64,000 bases of DNA from Desulfosudis oleivorans Hxd3 (GCF_000018405.1 NC_009943.1:571255-635254), one strand, 5' to 3'; positions 53,167 through 61,834 are shown, counted from the first letter of the stretch. The notes: a model not told the origin generated them from the letters alone. A program made the numbers and translations.

Positions 53167-54060
53167 ATGGAAAACACGCAGCATCTGTTTCGCATCGGCG
53201 AGCTGGAACGACTGTCCGGCGTGGCCCGGCGCAACATTCATTTTTACATGCAGCAGGGCCTGCTCCATGCGCCCCACCGCACCGGACGGACCATGGCCTA
53301 TTATGACGCGTCCCACCTCAACAAGCTGGCCTATATTATTGAACAGAAAGCCCTGGGCCAGCCCCTTTTTTCCATTCGGGAAAACATCGAACGCTTGGAG
53401 GCCGAAAGCCCCGGCTGCTTTTCGGCCCGCCGGTCCACACCGGCCCGGAAGGCCGGCACCACCGATCGGCGAATGCCCCGCCGGGGCAAAAGCATGAAAA
53501 CCCGGGAGGCCATTCTTGACCTGGGCTCCGCCCTGTTCCGGCAAAAAGGGTACCGGGCCACCAGGGTCAGTGACATCACCACCCGGCTCAACATCGGCAA
53601 AGGCACGTTCTATTTTTATTTTTCCGACAAAAAAGAGCTGCTTTTAGCCTGCGTGCCCAGAATATTCGGCGAACTGTTTGCCAACGGGTGGGATGTCATA
53701 CGTCAGGAGGCCGACCCCCTCAAACGTCTGGAGTTGCGGGCCCGGGCCGTTCTGCCGGTGTTGGACGAGTTTTGCGCCATTCTGGCCATCTGCGAAGAGG
53801 CCCATGAAGACCCGGACCCCAAGCTCAAACAGATGGGCGAGCAAACCCTGGTAACGATCCGAAAGCCCATGGAATCGGATATTCGCAAGGGCATGGCCCA
53901 GGGCCTGATTCGAACGGTGGACCCGGCCATTGCCGCGGCCCTGATGATCGGGGCCATGCGCAGCATGCGGGTGTTGCGCTCCATGGACCCGGACATCTCC
54001 GATGACGCTGTTTTGCGCGAAGTGATCGGTGTGGTGCTTTCCGGTATTCGGCGACATTGA
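53167..54060 (+). CDS. MerR-TetR fusion transcriptional regulator
   Basis: The 297-residue regulator has an N-terminal MerR-type winged helix (LFRIGELERLSGVARRNIHFYMQQGLL, about residues 7-33, then TMAYYDASHLNKLAYI). A linker of about 30 basic residues leads to a full TetR DNA-binding domain (MKTREAILDLGSALFRQKGYRATRVSDITTRLNIGKGTFYFYFSDKKELL, about 113-162). A helical C-terminal ligand domain follows. Two different HTH domains in one chain are rare. ATG 53167, preceded by GGGAGG at 53150-53155, is preferred to an upstream frame. It faces the thiolase-CoA ligase operon and is likely to control it. Confidence 0.85.
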   Translation: MENTQHLFRIGELERLSGVARRNIHFYMQQGLLHAPHRTGRTMAYYDASHLNKLAYIIEQKALGQPLFSIRENIERLEAESPGCFSARRSTPARKAGTTDRRMPRRGKSMKTREAILDLGSALFRQKGYRATRVSDITTRLNIGKGTFYFYFSDKKELLLACVPRIFGELFANGWDVIRQEADPLKRLELRARAVLPVLDEFCAILAICEEAHEDPDPKLKQMGEQTLVTIRKPMESDIRKGMAQGLIRTVDPAIAAALMIGAMRSMRVLRSMDPDISDDAVLREVIGVVLSGIRRH

Positions 54061-54209
54061 TGGCTTCGTGAAAAGCCCAATATCTGCGTTGCGCTGCGCC
54101 CCTCGTCACTGCGGCGTACATATAATTGCTGCTGGAACATCACGCCAGCGGCGTGACTCATTCCTCGGGATTTGCGACGCCTTGATCTTGAACTTTTTAC
54201 TTTGCCATC
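54059..54209. repeat. 151-base imperfect palindromic intergenic element
   Basis: The element starts GATGGCTTCGTGAAAAG and ends CTTTTTACTTTGCCATC, which are near-complements, and inner parts pair more loosely (GCGCCCCTCG with CCTCGGGATT). It starts inside the last codon of the regulator and occupies the space before the thiolase. The shape fits a MITE-like or structured repeat of the kind seen between genes in Desulfobacteria. No open frame or terminal T run. Confidence 0.55.
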
Positions 54210-54397
54210 CCAAAACAGATTTTTTACGAGAGCATCAACATTAACCGGCGTGCTATAACTATACACTCACTTTACATATAATTGACCACGGTTCCTTAAA
54301 ATAAAGGATTTGAATAAATTTTCTTGACTCAACCGTCCAAACCGGGATAGCCTTTTCCCACATCAGTGATCGTCAATATAGAAAAGGAGTGGCAGCA

Positions 54398-55621
54398 ATG
54401 CGTGATGTGGCAATTATCGGAGCGGGCATGACCCGGTTCGGCAAGTTTCCGGAAAAGAGCATCAAGGACCTGGTCAAAGAATCGAGCCAGGCCGCGATAA
54501 AGGATGCCGGCATTCAGCCGTCAGACATTCAGGCCGCCTACGTGGGCAGCGCCGTGGCCGGCCTGATGACCGGCCAGGAAATGATCAAGGCCCAGGTCAC
54601 CCTGTCGGCCATGGGCATTGAGGCGATTCCCATGTACAACGTGGAAAACGCCTGCGCCTCCTCTTCCAGCGCCCTGAACCTGGCATGGACAGCGGTGGGG
54701 GCCGGCATTTTTGACTGCGTGCTGGTGACAGGTTTTGAAAAGCTTTATGACGAGGACAAGAAAAAGTCCTTTGCCGCCCTGGGCACGGCCGTGGACATTG
54801 AGCTGTTCAAGCTGTTTCTGGCCGAGTTCCAGAAAAACCAGGGCAAGGGTGAATCGATCATAAAAGAGGGCAGCGGCCAGAAGCGCAGCGTGTTCATGGA
54901 CATGTACGCCCACTACACCAAGATATATATGGACCGCTACGGCCTGACCCAGGAGCACTTTGCCAGGATCGCGGTCAAAAGTCACAAGAACGGTGCCCTC
55001 AATCCCCATTCCCAGTACCAGGAAGAGGTCACCCTGGAGCAGGTGCTGAACTCCGGTGATGTGTCCTGGCCGTTGACCCGAATGATGTGCTCACCCATCG
55101 GCGACGGCGCCGCCGCCGTTATCGTCTGTTCAAAAGAGGCCGCGGCCCGGTTTGGGGCCCGGCCGGTCTGGATCGCTTCCAGCGTGGTGGGCAGCGGCAA
55201 GCTTTCCGGTGACCTGGAAGACACCCTGACCAAACGGCTGGCGCCCAAAGCCTTTGAGGCCGCCGGCATCGGGCCGGACGATATCGACGTGATCGAGGTG
55301 CACGACGCCACCTCACCGTCTGAAATCATCACTCTCATTGAGCTGGGGTTGTGCCCCGGCGCGGACGCGCCCAAGTGGATTGACGAGGGCTACATGGAGA
55401 TCGACGGCTCCCGTCCGTCCAACACTTCGGGCGGGCTGGCGGCCAAGGGCCACCCCATCGGCGCCACCGGCCTGGGCCAGGTTTATGAAATCGTCAACCA
55501 GCTGCGGGGCACCGCCGGCAAACGCCAGGTGAAAAATCCGAAAGTGGGCATGACCCACAACGGCGGCGGCATTCTCGGCGTGGACGCCGCCGCCATGGCC
55601 CTGCACGTGTTTAAAAATTAA
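54398..55621 (+). CDS. Thiolase family protein (SCP-x-like acetyl-CoA acetyltransferase)
   Basis: The 407-residue thiolase has the nucleophilic cysteine in ENACASSSSALN (about residue 86), the histidine in GGLAAKGHPIGATG (about 347) and the glycine loop in THNGGG (about 385). The spacing and the sequence AIIGAGMTRFGKF fit the SCP2/SCP-x thiolase group, which acts on lipids or CoA esters that classical thiolases do not. ATG 54398 follows AAAAGGAG. It is the first gene of the operon with a PaaK-like ligase and two Fe-S proteins. Substrate unknown. Confidence 0.87.
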   Translation: MRDVAIIGAGMTRFGKFPEKSIKDLVKESSQAAIKDAGIQPSDIQAAYVGSAVAGLMTGQEMIKAQVTLSAMGIEAIPMYNVENACASSSSALNLAWTAVGAGIFDCVLVTGFEKLYDEDKKKSFAALGTAVDIELFKLFLAEFQKNQGKGESIIKEGSGQKRSVFMDMYAHYTKIYMDRYGLTQEHFARIAVKSHKNGALNPHSQYQEEVTLEQVLNSGDVSWPLTRMMCSPIGDGAAAVIVCSKEAAARFGARPVWIASSVVGSGKLSGDLEDTLTKRLAPKAFEAAGIGPDDIDVIEVHDATSPSEIITLIELGLCPGADAPKWIDEGYMEIDGSRPSNTSGGLAAKGHPIGATGLGQVYEIVNQLRGTAGKRQVKNPKVGMTHNGGGILGVDAAAMALHVFKN

Positions 55622-55658
55622 CCAGCGCTTTTTTCCAAAAACCAGGGAGAATATTTAA

Positions 55659-57026
55659 ATGGACAACAATCAGCCCTACTGGAACATGGAGATCGAACCC
55701 AGGCTCAACACGGAAGAGATGCGCGAGCTTCAGTGGAAAAAGCTGGTGCCGGCCCTTCAGTGGCAGTATGAAAACACGCCCATGCACCGCAGCCGGTTTG
55801 AAAAGGCCGGCATCACGCCCGCCGACATTCGCAGTTTTGACGATTTTGCCCAGGCCTTGCCGCCCATGGGCCAGGCGGAGATTCGGGATCTGATCGGCGA
55901 AATCGGCCTGGACATGGACAAGCTCATGGGCCACCTGTTCGGTGAAAAGCGCATGAACGATCTCTATCTGCTCACCACCACCTCCGGCACCACCGGCATT
56001 CCCACGCCCTATCCCAATTTCGGGGCCTCCCTGGACGACGCCGCCGAAATTATGGCCCGGGCCGCCTGGCGCATCGGCATTCGGCCCGGTGACCGCGTCG
56101 GCATCTGCTTCGGGCTCTCCATGCATGCCGCAGGAACGCCCCAGGTGCTGTGGTTCCGCAAGTTTCCGGGCATCACCCTGGTTCCCATCGGCGCCGAGGC
56201 CGGCACGGAAAAGATTCTCCAGTTTATGCAGCTGTTCAAGGTCAACGTGTTTCTGGGCACGCCTTCACTGGCCCTTCATCTCATCGAGCGGGCCCCGGAA
56301 GTGCTCATGGGCCAGACCGTGAAATCCCTGGGCATCAAGGTGCTGATGCTGGGGGCCGAAGCCGGTGCCGGCATTCCCGAGGTGCGCGCCAAGCTGGAGG
56401 AGGCTTACGGCGCAAAGGTGTTTGACCTGGGCGGCGGCTACGGCTGCTCCTGCGATCACCCGGTCTACCAGGGCATGCACTGGATTGCCGACGATTATGC
56501 CTACTACGAACTCATCGACCCGGAAACCCGCCAGCCCGTACCCATGGAAAACGGCGCCACCGGCATCATGGTGGGCACCTCCTTAAACCCGCCGGCCGCG
56601 GTCTGGTTTGACCTGCGGTTTACCATGATGGACATTCACCAGGTGTTTACCGACCCCTGCCCTTGCGGCCGGTCCGGTTTCAGGTATAAGATCGTGGGAC
56701 GGGCCGACGACATGCTCAAGGTCAAGGGAGTGCCGGTCTACCCGGCGGCCATTGAGGGGGTGATCCATTCCTTTCCCGACAAGCTCACCGGCTCCTTCCG
56801 CATCGTGCTCGACGAACCGCCCCCCCGGGTGGTGCCCCCGCTTAAACTTAAAATTGAATACGCCGAAGGGGTCAGAAAAGAAGACCTGCCCGGCATTGAG
56901 GCCGACCTGACAAGCCGGATGCATTCGCTTTTGAAAATCCGGCCGGCCATCCAATGGCTGGCGCCCAATACCCTGGAGCGGGCCACAAAGAAAACCCAGC
57001 TCCTGGAAAAGGCTTACGAGGAATAG
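55659..57026 (+). CDS. PaaK-like AMP-forming CoA ligase
   Basis: The 455-residue adenylate-forming enzyme resembles phenylacetate-CoA ligase. The phosphate loop TTTSGTTGIPTPYP is near residue 107. A cysteine pair CSCDHP (about 265) and a CPCGRSGFRYKIVGRADDMLKVKG segment match the metal-site and A8 region of PaaK. The family activates aromatic or related carboxylic acids to CoA thioesters. It follows the thiolase by 37 bases. The substrate cannot be named. A fatty- or aromatic-acid degradation role is inferred from the operon. Confidence 0.85.
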   Translation: MDNNQPYWNMEIEPRLNTEEMRELQWKKLVPALQWQYENTPMHRSRFEKAGITPADIRSFDDFAQALPPMGQAEIRDLIGEIGLDMDKLMGHLFGEKRMNDLYLLTTTSGTTGIPTPYPNFGASLDDAAEIMARAAWRIGIRPGDRVGICFGLSMHAAGTPQVLWFRKFPGITLVPIGAEAGTEKILQFMQLFKVNVFLGTPSLALHLIERAPEVLMGQTVKSLGIKVLMLGAEAGAGIPEVRAKLEEAYGAKVFDLGGGYGCSCDHPVYQGMHWIADDYAYYELIDPETRQPVPMENGATGIMVGTSLNPPAAVWFDLRFTMMDIHQVFTDPCPCGRSGFRYKIVGRADDMLKVKGVPVYPAAIEGVIHSFPDKLTGSFRIVLDEPPPRVVPPLKLKIEYAEGVRKEDLPGIEADLTSRMHSLLKIRPAIQWLAPNTLERATKKTQLLEKAYEE

Positions 57027-57067
57027 GGTGAGCCGTCATTCCGGATAAAATTGATCAATACCTTGTC

Positions 57068-57097
57068 ATCGGTATCGGTAGCGGTATCGGCATCGAG
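57068..57097. repeat. ATCGGT-type hexamer repeat
   Basis: ATCGGT, ATCGGT, AGCGGT, ATCGGC and ATCGAG follow one another in the 144-base gap between the CoA ligase and the epimerase fusion. The run is related to that at 38591-38614. It interrupts an otherwise tight operon. Confidence 0.65.
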
Positions 57098-57170
57098 AAC
57101 CCTTGCCGCATCGATCCCGATTTGGACCGGCCGGGAAAAAATTCATAAACCTTCAACCAGGAGGTAGACC

Positions 57171-58940
57171 ATGGGCACCACCGTTGCCATCACCGGCGTT
57201 AACAGCTACTTTGCATCCACTATCCTGCCGCTGCTGGAAACCGATCCTGACGTGGATAAAGTCATCGGCATTGACGTGTCACCCTGGAAAGGGGGATATG
57301 GCAAGGTTGAGTTCCACCGGGCCGATATTCGGGACCCCCAGATCGCCGACATCCTGGCCGGGGCCGACGTGGTGTATCACCTGGCCTTTATCGTGGGCCA
57401 GATTCAGGACACTCAAAAAGCCCTGGACATTAACATCAACGGCAGTCGCAACGTGTTTGAGTCCTGCGTGAAGAACAACGTGTCCAAGGTGATCTACACC
57501 AGCTCCTCCACGGTCTATGGCGCCCATGCGGATAATCCCATCGGTTTTCGCGAAGACGCCCCTCTGCGCGTCAACGAGGACAGCTACTACAACGAAAGCA
57601 AGGTCAAGGTCGAAACCTTTGCCCGGGATTTTTTCCGCAACCATCCCGATATCACGTTTACGGTCATTCGGTCGGCCCTGCTGTTCGGCCCTCACATCGA
57701 CAACATGTTTTCAAAGCTTTACGACCTGCCGGTGTCGTCCCTTCCCATGGGCCGCACCACCCACAACCAGTACATTCACGAAGAAGACCTGGGCAGCGCC
57801 CTTCACATGGCCATGGCCTGCGACCTGCCCGGCATCTACAACGTGGGGGCCGACGACGGCATGGCTACCCGGCACGCCTTTGCCATGGCCGGGGTCCGCA
57901 TCATTCCGGTGCCCACAAGCCTGCTCAAGCTGGTGGCGGCCGTTGGGTTCAAGCTGCGCCTGTTTTCGGCCGGCCGCGGCTGGGTCAGCCTGGGCGAATA
58001 CACCATCTTCATGAATTGCGACAAGTTCAAGCAGGCCACCGGGTGGAAACCCCGGTACACCTCCCGCCAGACCTTTGAGTCCTTTCTGGCGGCCCGCGAG
58101 CGTGACGCCAAAGACAACCCCATTCAGGCCACCCTGTCCTGGATATTCAAAAGCGGCCCCCGCACCCGGCCCACCATGGCGGTGCTCAACGTGTTCCGGC
58201 TGGGAAAGGTACCCGGTCTTCGGCGGGCCATTCCCTGGATGAACCCCAAAAAGAACAGCATGAGCTACCTGCCGGTCAACCGCAGCCTGGGCCAGGTGGT
58301 GGACCAGGTGCTGCCCGCCCAGGTGGTGCACGATTTTATCGACGCCGCCGACACCTATGTCATCATGGACAAGTGTGGCTGCCGGCTGGCCCGAAAGTGC
58401 CAGCACCACACCCCGGACATCGGGTGCCTGTTCATGGGAGAAACCGCCCTGAAAATGCCCCACGGTGTCAGCCGCCGGGTCACCCGCGAACAGGCCCACG
58501 CCCACGTGGACCGGGCCATCAGCGTCGGCCTGATTCCCATGACCGGCAAGGTGCGGGTGGATAACTTCATCTTTCTTACCCCGGACCGCAGCAAGCTGCT
58601 GTCTGTCTGTTTCTGCTGCCACTGCTGCTGCATGATGACCTCGCTCAAGCACATTCCCGGTGACTACCTGGACGGCATCATGCCGCGCATCGAAGGCCTG
58701 GAAATCTCTGTCACCGACGCCTGCGTGGGCTGCGGCACCTGCGTGGAGTTCTGCGGGTTCGGCGCCATCACCATTGAAAACGGCAAAGCGGTGCACAACG
58801 ACCAGTGCCGGGGCTGCGGCCGCTGCGAAACCCGGTGCCCCAACCACGCGGTCAGAATCACCATCAACAACCCCAACGTCACCGAGGATGTGAAAAAACG
58901 GATCGAACAGTACGTGGACTTCAAGGGAACAGCGGCCTGA
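57171..58940 (+). CDS. NAD-dependent epimerase fused to an iron-sulfur domain
   Basis: The 589-residue protein has two parts. Residues 1-310 are an extended SDR: GVNSYFASTILPLLE replaces the usual GxxGxxG, VIYTSSSTVYGAH gives the serine region, and SYYNESKVKVE gives the YxxxK. The second part (about 365-589) has MDKCGCRLARKCQHH, then the motif CFCCHCCC near 482, then two 4Fe-4S sites CVGCGTCVEFC (about 518) and CRGCGRCETRC (about 546). The same layout is found alone in the next protein. The fusion suggests a redox-linked step on a CoA or sugar-like substrate. Start ATG 57171 follows AGGAGG. Confidence 0.82.
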   Translation: MGTTVAITGVNSYFASTILPLLETDPDVDKVIGIDVSPWKGGYGKVEFHRADIRDPQIADILAGADVVYHLAFIVGQIQDTQKALDININGSRNVFESCVKNNVSKVIYTSSSTVYGAHADNPIGFREDAPLRVNEDSYYNESKVKVETFARDFFRNHPDITFTVIRSALLFGPHIDNMFSKLYDLPVSSLPMGRTTHNQYIHEEDLGSALHMAMACDLPGIYNVGADDGMATRHAFAMAGVRIIPVPTSLLKLVAAVGFKLRLFSAGRGWVSLGEYTIFMNCDKFKQATGWKPRYTSRQTFESFLAARERDAKDNPIQATLSWIFKSGPRTRPTMAVLNVFRLGKVPGLRRAIPWMNPKKNSMSYLPVNRSLGQVVDQVLPAQVVHDFIDAADTYVIMDKCGCRLARKCQHHTPDIGCLFMGETALKMPHGVSRRVTREQAHAHVDRAISVGLIPMTGKVRVDNFIFLTPDRSKLLSVCFCCHCCCMMTSLKHIPGDYLDGIMPRIEGLEISVTDACVGCGTCVEFCGFGAITIENGKAVHNDQCRGCGRCETRCPNHAVRITINNPNVTEDVKKRIEQYVDFKGTAA

Positions 58941-58942
58941 AA

Positions 58943-59839
58943 ATGAAAGAATCCACTAAGCGTATAATAAGGTATCACGGCCTGCGGCCGGACCGGGCCT
59001 TTCACAACTGGCTCTATTTTGCCCACTACAGAATTTACGTTAAAACCATGCTGGCCGCCGCCCGGTTTCTGCAGAAGCACTTCGGCGGCATGTGGCTGCT
59101 CAGCCGCCCTTTCAAGTCGGTTTTCGAGCGCTACCACTCCAAGGTAATGACCGAGGCTGATGTGAGAAAAATTCTCACCTTGAACCGGGAGCTGGACCTG
59201 GGCCCCCACAAGCAGGTCATCCCCTATGCCTATGCCAACAAGATCATTTTTGACGAGCCGGACTTTATCGTGGTGATGGACTGCCCCTGCCGGCTGCACC
59301 GCGAGCACCACTGCGAGCCGGTTACCGTGTGCATGGCCGTAGGTCGCTACTATGGTCAACTCTGGCTGGAGCACTCCCAGAAGTTTCATCCCCGCAAAAT
59401 CACCCAGGAAGAGGCCCTGGAGCTGGTCCGGTCCCAGCGCGAAAAAGGGTGCATCACCACGGCCTGGGTCAAGGTGGGCACCGGCGGCCGCACCGGCATC
59501 ATCTGCAACTGCTGCACCTGCTGCTGCGGCGGGCTGGAAGGCATGCGCATGGTGAAAGCCATCAAGGGCGGAGAAAACGTTTCCAACGTGGCGCCCTCCG
59601 GCTACAAGGTGGACCACGACCCGGCCCTGTGCACCGCCTGCGGCACCTGCATCTCGGGCTGCATGTTCGACGCCATCACCGCCGATGAAAACGGCGCGCC
59701 TGTCTACAACCGGGACGCCTGCATGGGCTGCGGCCTCTGCGTGGAACACTGTCCCCGGCAGGCCCGCTCCCTGAACAAAGAGTTTGCCGAGGGCCTGTTC
59801 CCCCTGGACCTCGACATGCTCCAGGAAAAAAAGCAGTAA
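58943..59839 (+). CDS. Iron-sulfur protein with CxCCxCCC motif
   Basis: The 298-residue protein is a paralogue of the second half of the upstream fusion. It has VVMDCPCRLHREHHCEPVTVC (about 108-128), the cysteine cluster CNCCTCCCGG (about 188) and two 4Fe-4S motifs CTACGTCISGC (about 230) and CMGCGLCVEHC (about 261). The N-terminal 95 residues (HNWLYFAHYRIYVKTMLAAARFL) are helical without an epimerase domain. The start is ATG 58943, two bases after the upstream stop. It likely moves electrons for the fusion enzyme. No named family is recognised. Confidence 0.75.
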   Translation: MKESTKRIIRYHGLRPDRAFHNWLYFAHYRIYVKTMLAAARFLQKHFGGMWLLSRPFKSVFERYHSKVMTEADVRKILTLNRELDLGPHKQVIPYAYANKIIFDEPDFIVVMDCPCRLHREHHCEPVTVCMAVGRYYGQLWLEHSQKFHPRKITQEEALELVRSQREKGCITTAWVKVGTGGRTGIICNCCTCCCGGLEGMRMVKAIKGGENVSNVAPSGYKVDHDPALCTACGTCISGCMFDAITADENGAPVYNRDACMGCGLCVEHCPRQARSLNKEFAEGLFPLDLDMLQEKKQ

Positions 59840-60188
59840 TATCCCACCGCAACAGCGGTTTGAAATGCAGGGGCTGCCTTGCCTGTGCGGAGTGGCCCTT
59901 TCATTGGCTATTGGTCATTGGCCATTAACTATTGACTATTAACCATTCCTAAGCTCCTCGGGTGCCACGGGCACCAACGGTTGCCCGTGAAAGGCCTTCC
60001 GCCCTGCCACCCACGGGCTTTTTCGCCATTCCCTGCACGGCTCTGCGTTCCAAGGCTTCGGCCTTCTGAACGGATTTTCCTGCCCTTCACTGTTCGGCTT
60101 GTTGTTTGCCGTGCCGGTATGCTATTTTGATTCAAAAGCGCGGGCCACCGTCCGCACCGAGATTGCATTTCAAAAGGAGAAAGAGAAG
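59840..60188. other. Intergenic region with low-complexity and palindromic repeats
   Basis: No gene is seen. From 59903 to 59945 there are degenerate repeats of CATTGGCTATT and CATTAACTATT type. From 59962 a REP-like palindrome follows. The remainder (60000-60100) is GC-rich, non-coding and may hold a promoter for the small gene at 60189. Confidence 0.5.
59962..59994. repeat. REP-like palindrome, copy 1
   Basis: GTGCCACGGGCACCAACGG (59962-59980) is followed by TTGCCCGTGAAAGG. CACGGGCA (59966-59973) pairs with TGCCCGTG (59982-59989). The second copy at 60574-60606 has CACGGGTA pairing with TACCCGTG, a matched C-to-T and G-to-A change that keeps the stem. Confidence 0.65.
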
Positions 60189-60497
60189 ATGGCAGAACAG
60201 CCGAAAAACAGTGACTGGGTATTTGTGGCGGCCGAAGTGGCCGGCGACTGGGCAGGCCGGTTTGTGGCCTACCGGGATGAGGTCTCCGATATTTCTTATG
60301 TGCCGGCGTTTTACAAAAAAGAGGAGGCCCAGGCCTGCTTTATCAACCTGCCCCGGGAAAAGGGGAAAAAATATGAAATTCAGGCGGTGATGTTTGAGGA
60401 CCTGGCCAAAGACGCCACCGCCAACGGCTGCCTGATCTTCATGCTGGACGCCGACGGCCGCATTCTTCTGAAAATCGATCCCGCCACAGTAGATTGA
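60189..60497 (+). CDS. Small conserved-looking protein of unknown function
   Basis: The 102-residue protein begins MAEQPKNSDWVFVAAEVAGDW after AAAGGAGAAAGAG. It is acidic and rich in short strands: FVAYRDEVSDISYVPAFYKK, EEAQACFINLPREKGKKYEIQAV and the ending GCLIFMLDADGRILLKIDP. No cysteine motif or membrane helix. It is separated from the Fe-S operon by 349 bases but lies on the same strand, between two copies of a REP-like palindrome. I do not recognise a family. Confidence 0.6.
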   Translation: MAEQPKNSDWVFVAAEVAGDWAGRFVAYRDEVSDISYVPAFYKKEEAQACFINLPREKGKKYEIQAVMFEDLAKDATANGCLIFMLDADGRILLKIDPATVD

Positions 60498-60573
60498 AGC
60501 GAGCCCGGTCCCCAACACGGGCAGACTGCGCCTGGCCCGTGCCACCAGGTAAAGACGGGATTTTCATAGGCGG

Positions 60574-60606
60574 GTGCCACGGGTAAACCAAAGGTTACCC
60601 GTGAAG
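60574..60606. repeat. REP-like palindrome, copy 2
   Basis: GGTGCCACGGGTAAACC (60574-60590) is followed by AAAGGTTACCCGTGAA (60591-60606); CACGGGTAAACC pairs with GGTTACCCGTG with one bulged base. The flanks TGCCACGGG and CCCGTGAA are shared with copy 1 at 59962-59994. Confidence 0.65.
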
Positions 60607-60680
60607 GGACGGGCAACGGGAGTAGCCATGCCTTATTAAAAACAGGCGGGATATGGGCTGTCGATTTCGATTAAAGCGGA

Positions 60681-60714
60681 CAGGGGCGCAGAACTTGCGC
60701 CCCTGATTTTTTTT
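60681..60714 (+). terminator. Rho-independent terminator after the 102-residue gene
   Basis: CAGGGGCGCA (60681-60690) pairs with TGCGCCCCTG (60696-60705) around the loop GAACT, followed by A and a run of eight T. It lies 184 bases after the small gene and just before the convergent Yip1 gene. Confidence 0.9.
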
Positions 60715-60730
60715 ATAATTTCAAAAAGCC

Positions 60731-61264
60731 TTACATCGCTCCCTGGGGCGCGCCGAACAGGGACACCAGCAGGCCGATGACCACGGCCTGGACGATAAAT
60801 CCGATGAGGCAGACGCCCACGGCCCGCAGGGTGCTGGTGTAGTCCAGGGCCTGGCGCACCGCAATGATCATGGTTGCCAGCATCCAGATACCGGTTATCA
60901 TAAAAACAATGGCGCCAAGGCCGGGAATGATGGCCAGAATGCGAAGCAGCCCCGGTGAGCTGGAAAATCCGATGGTGCGCAGCAGTTCGGCCGGGCTGGA
61001 CTGGGTCTGGGGTTCGGGCAGGAGTTTTGTGCCGATAAGATAGGTCAGCCAGGCCCAGATGAACCAGCCGGCCAGTGCCCCCGCGGTTCCCAGCACAAGG
61101 CCCATGATGCCGCCGGTGCCGATGGTGCCGACGCCGGCCGCCAGGCTGGAAAGAATCACCACGCCCATGGCCTGGCCCATGGCCTCACCGTCCGCCTCCA
61201 CTTCTTCATAGACGTTGACATCCAGTTTTGCGGCCCGGATCATCCGGTCTGTAAATTGGGACAT
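60731..61264 (-). CDS. Yip1-family membrane protein
   Basis: The 177-residue protein has about four or five hydrophobic segments: VVILSSLAAGVGTIG, MGLVLGTAGALAGWFIWAWLTYLIG, LLRILAIIPGLGAIVFMITGIWMLATMIIAV and VGVCLIGFIVQAVVIGLLVSLFG. The GxxxP-type and YxxG-like loops fit the YIP1/DUF1282 family. The N-terminus MSQFTDRMIRAAKLDVNVYEEVEAD is cytosolic. Function in bacteria is unknown. It lies downstream of the second PII gene but is separated by a terminator. Confidence 0.75.
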   Translation of the reverse strand: MSQFTDRMIRAAKLDVNVYEEVEADGEAMGQAMGVVILSSLAAGVGTIGTGGIMGLVLGTAGALAGWFIWAWLTYLIGTKLLPEPQTQSSPAELLRTIGFSSSPGLLRILAIIPGLGAIVFMITGIWMLATMIIAVRQALDYTSTLRAVGVCLIGFIVQAVVIGLLVSLFGAPQGAM

Positions 61265-61378
61265 GATTTCCTCCTTGGGGTGTGTGGGGTTCTTATTATT
61301 AATCGCTTCCTTCTGGTTTGCAGTCTGGCCATGTCGGGCCAGAAAATCAAGGTTTTTTGCTGGGCTTTCGGGTCGGAG

Positions 61379-61423
61379 GAAAAAGAAAACCCCGGGGTCG
61401 GGCAGGGTTGTCCGGCCCCGGGG
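61379..61423 (-). terminator. Rho-independent terminator after the second PII gene
   Basis: On the minus strand a stem CCCCGGGGCCGG / CCGACCCCGGGG (61423-61412 and 61401-61390) is followed by TTTTCTTTTT. One mismatch in the stem. It lies 34 bases after the glnK2 stop and separates it from the Yip1 gene. Confidence 0.88.
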
Positions 61424-61456
61424 CGAATGGATTGAATGTAGGGTGTGGCGTTTAAA

Positions 61457-61810
<354 letters not shown>

Positions 61811-61834
61811 TTATATGGGACAAGGGTTGGGGCA

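Noticed and set aside
57711-59749. Two long open frames on the minus strand opposite the Fe-S genes
   Set aside because: They lack ribosome-binding sites and domain patterns and arise from the high-GC third positions of the plus-strand genes.
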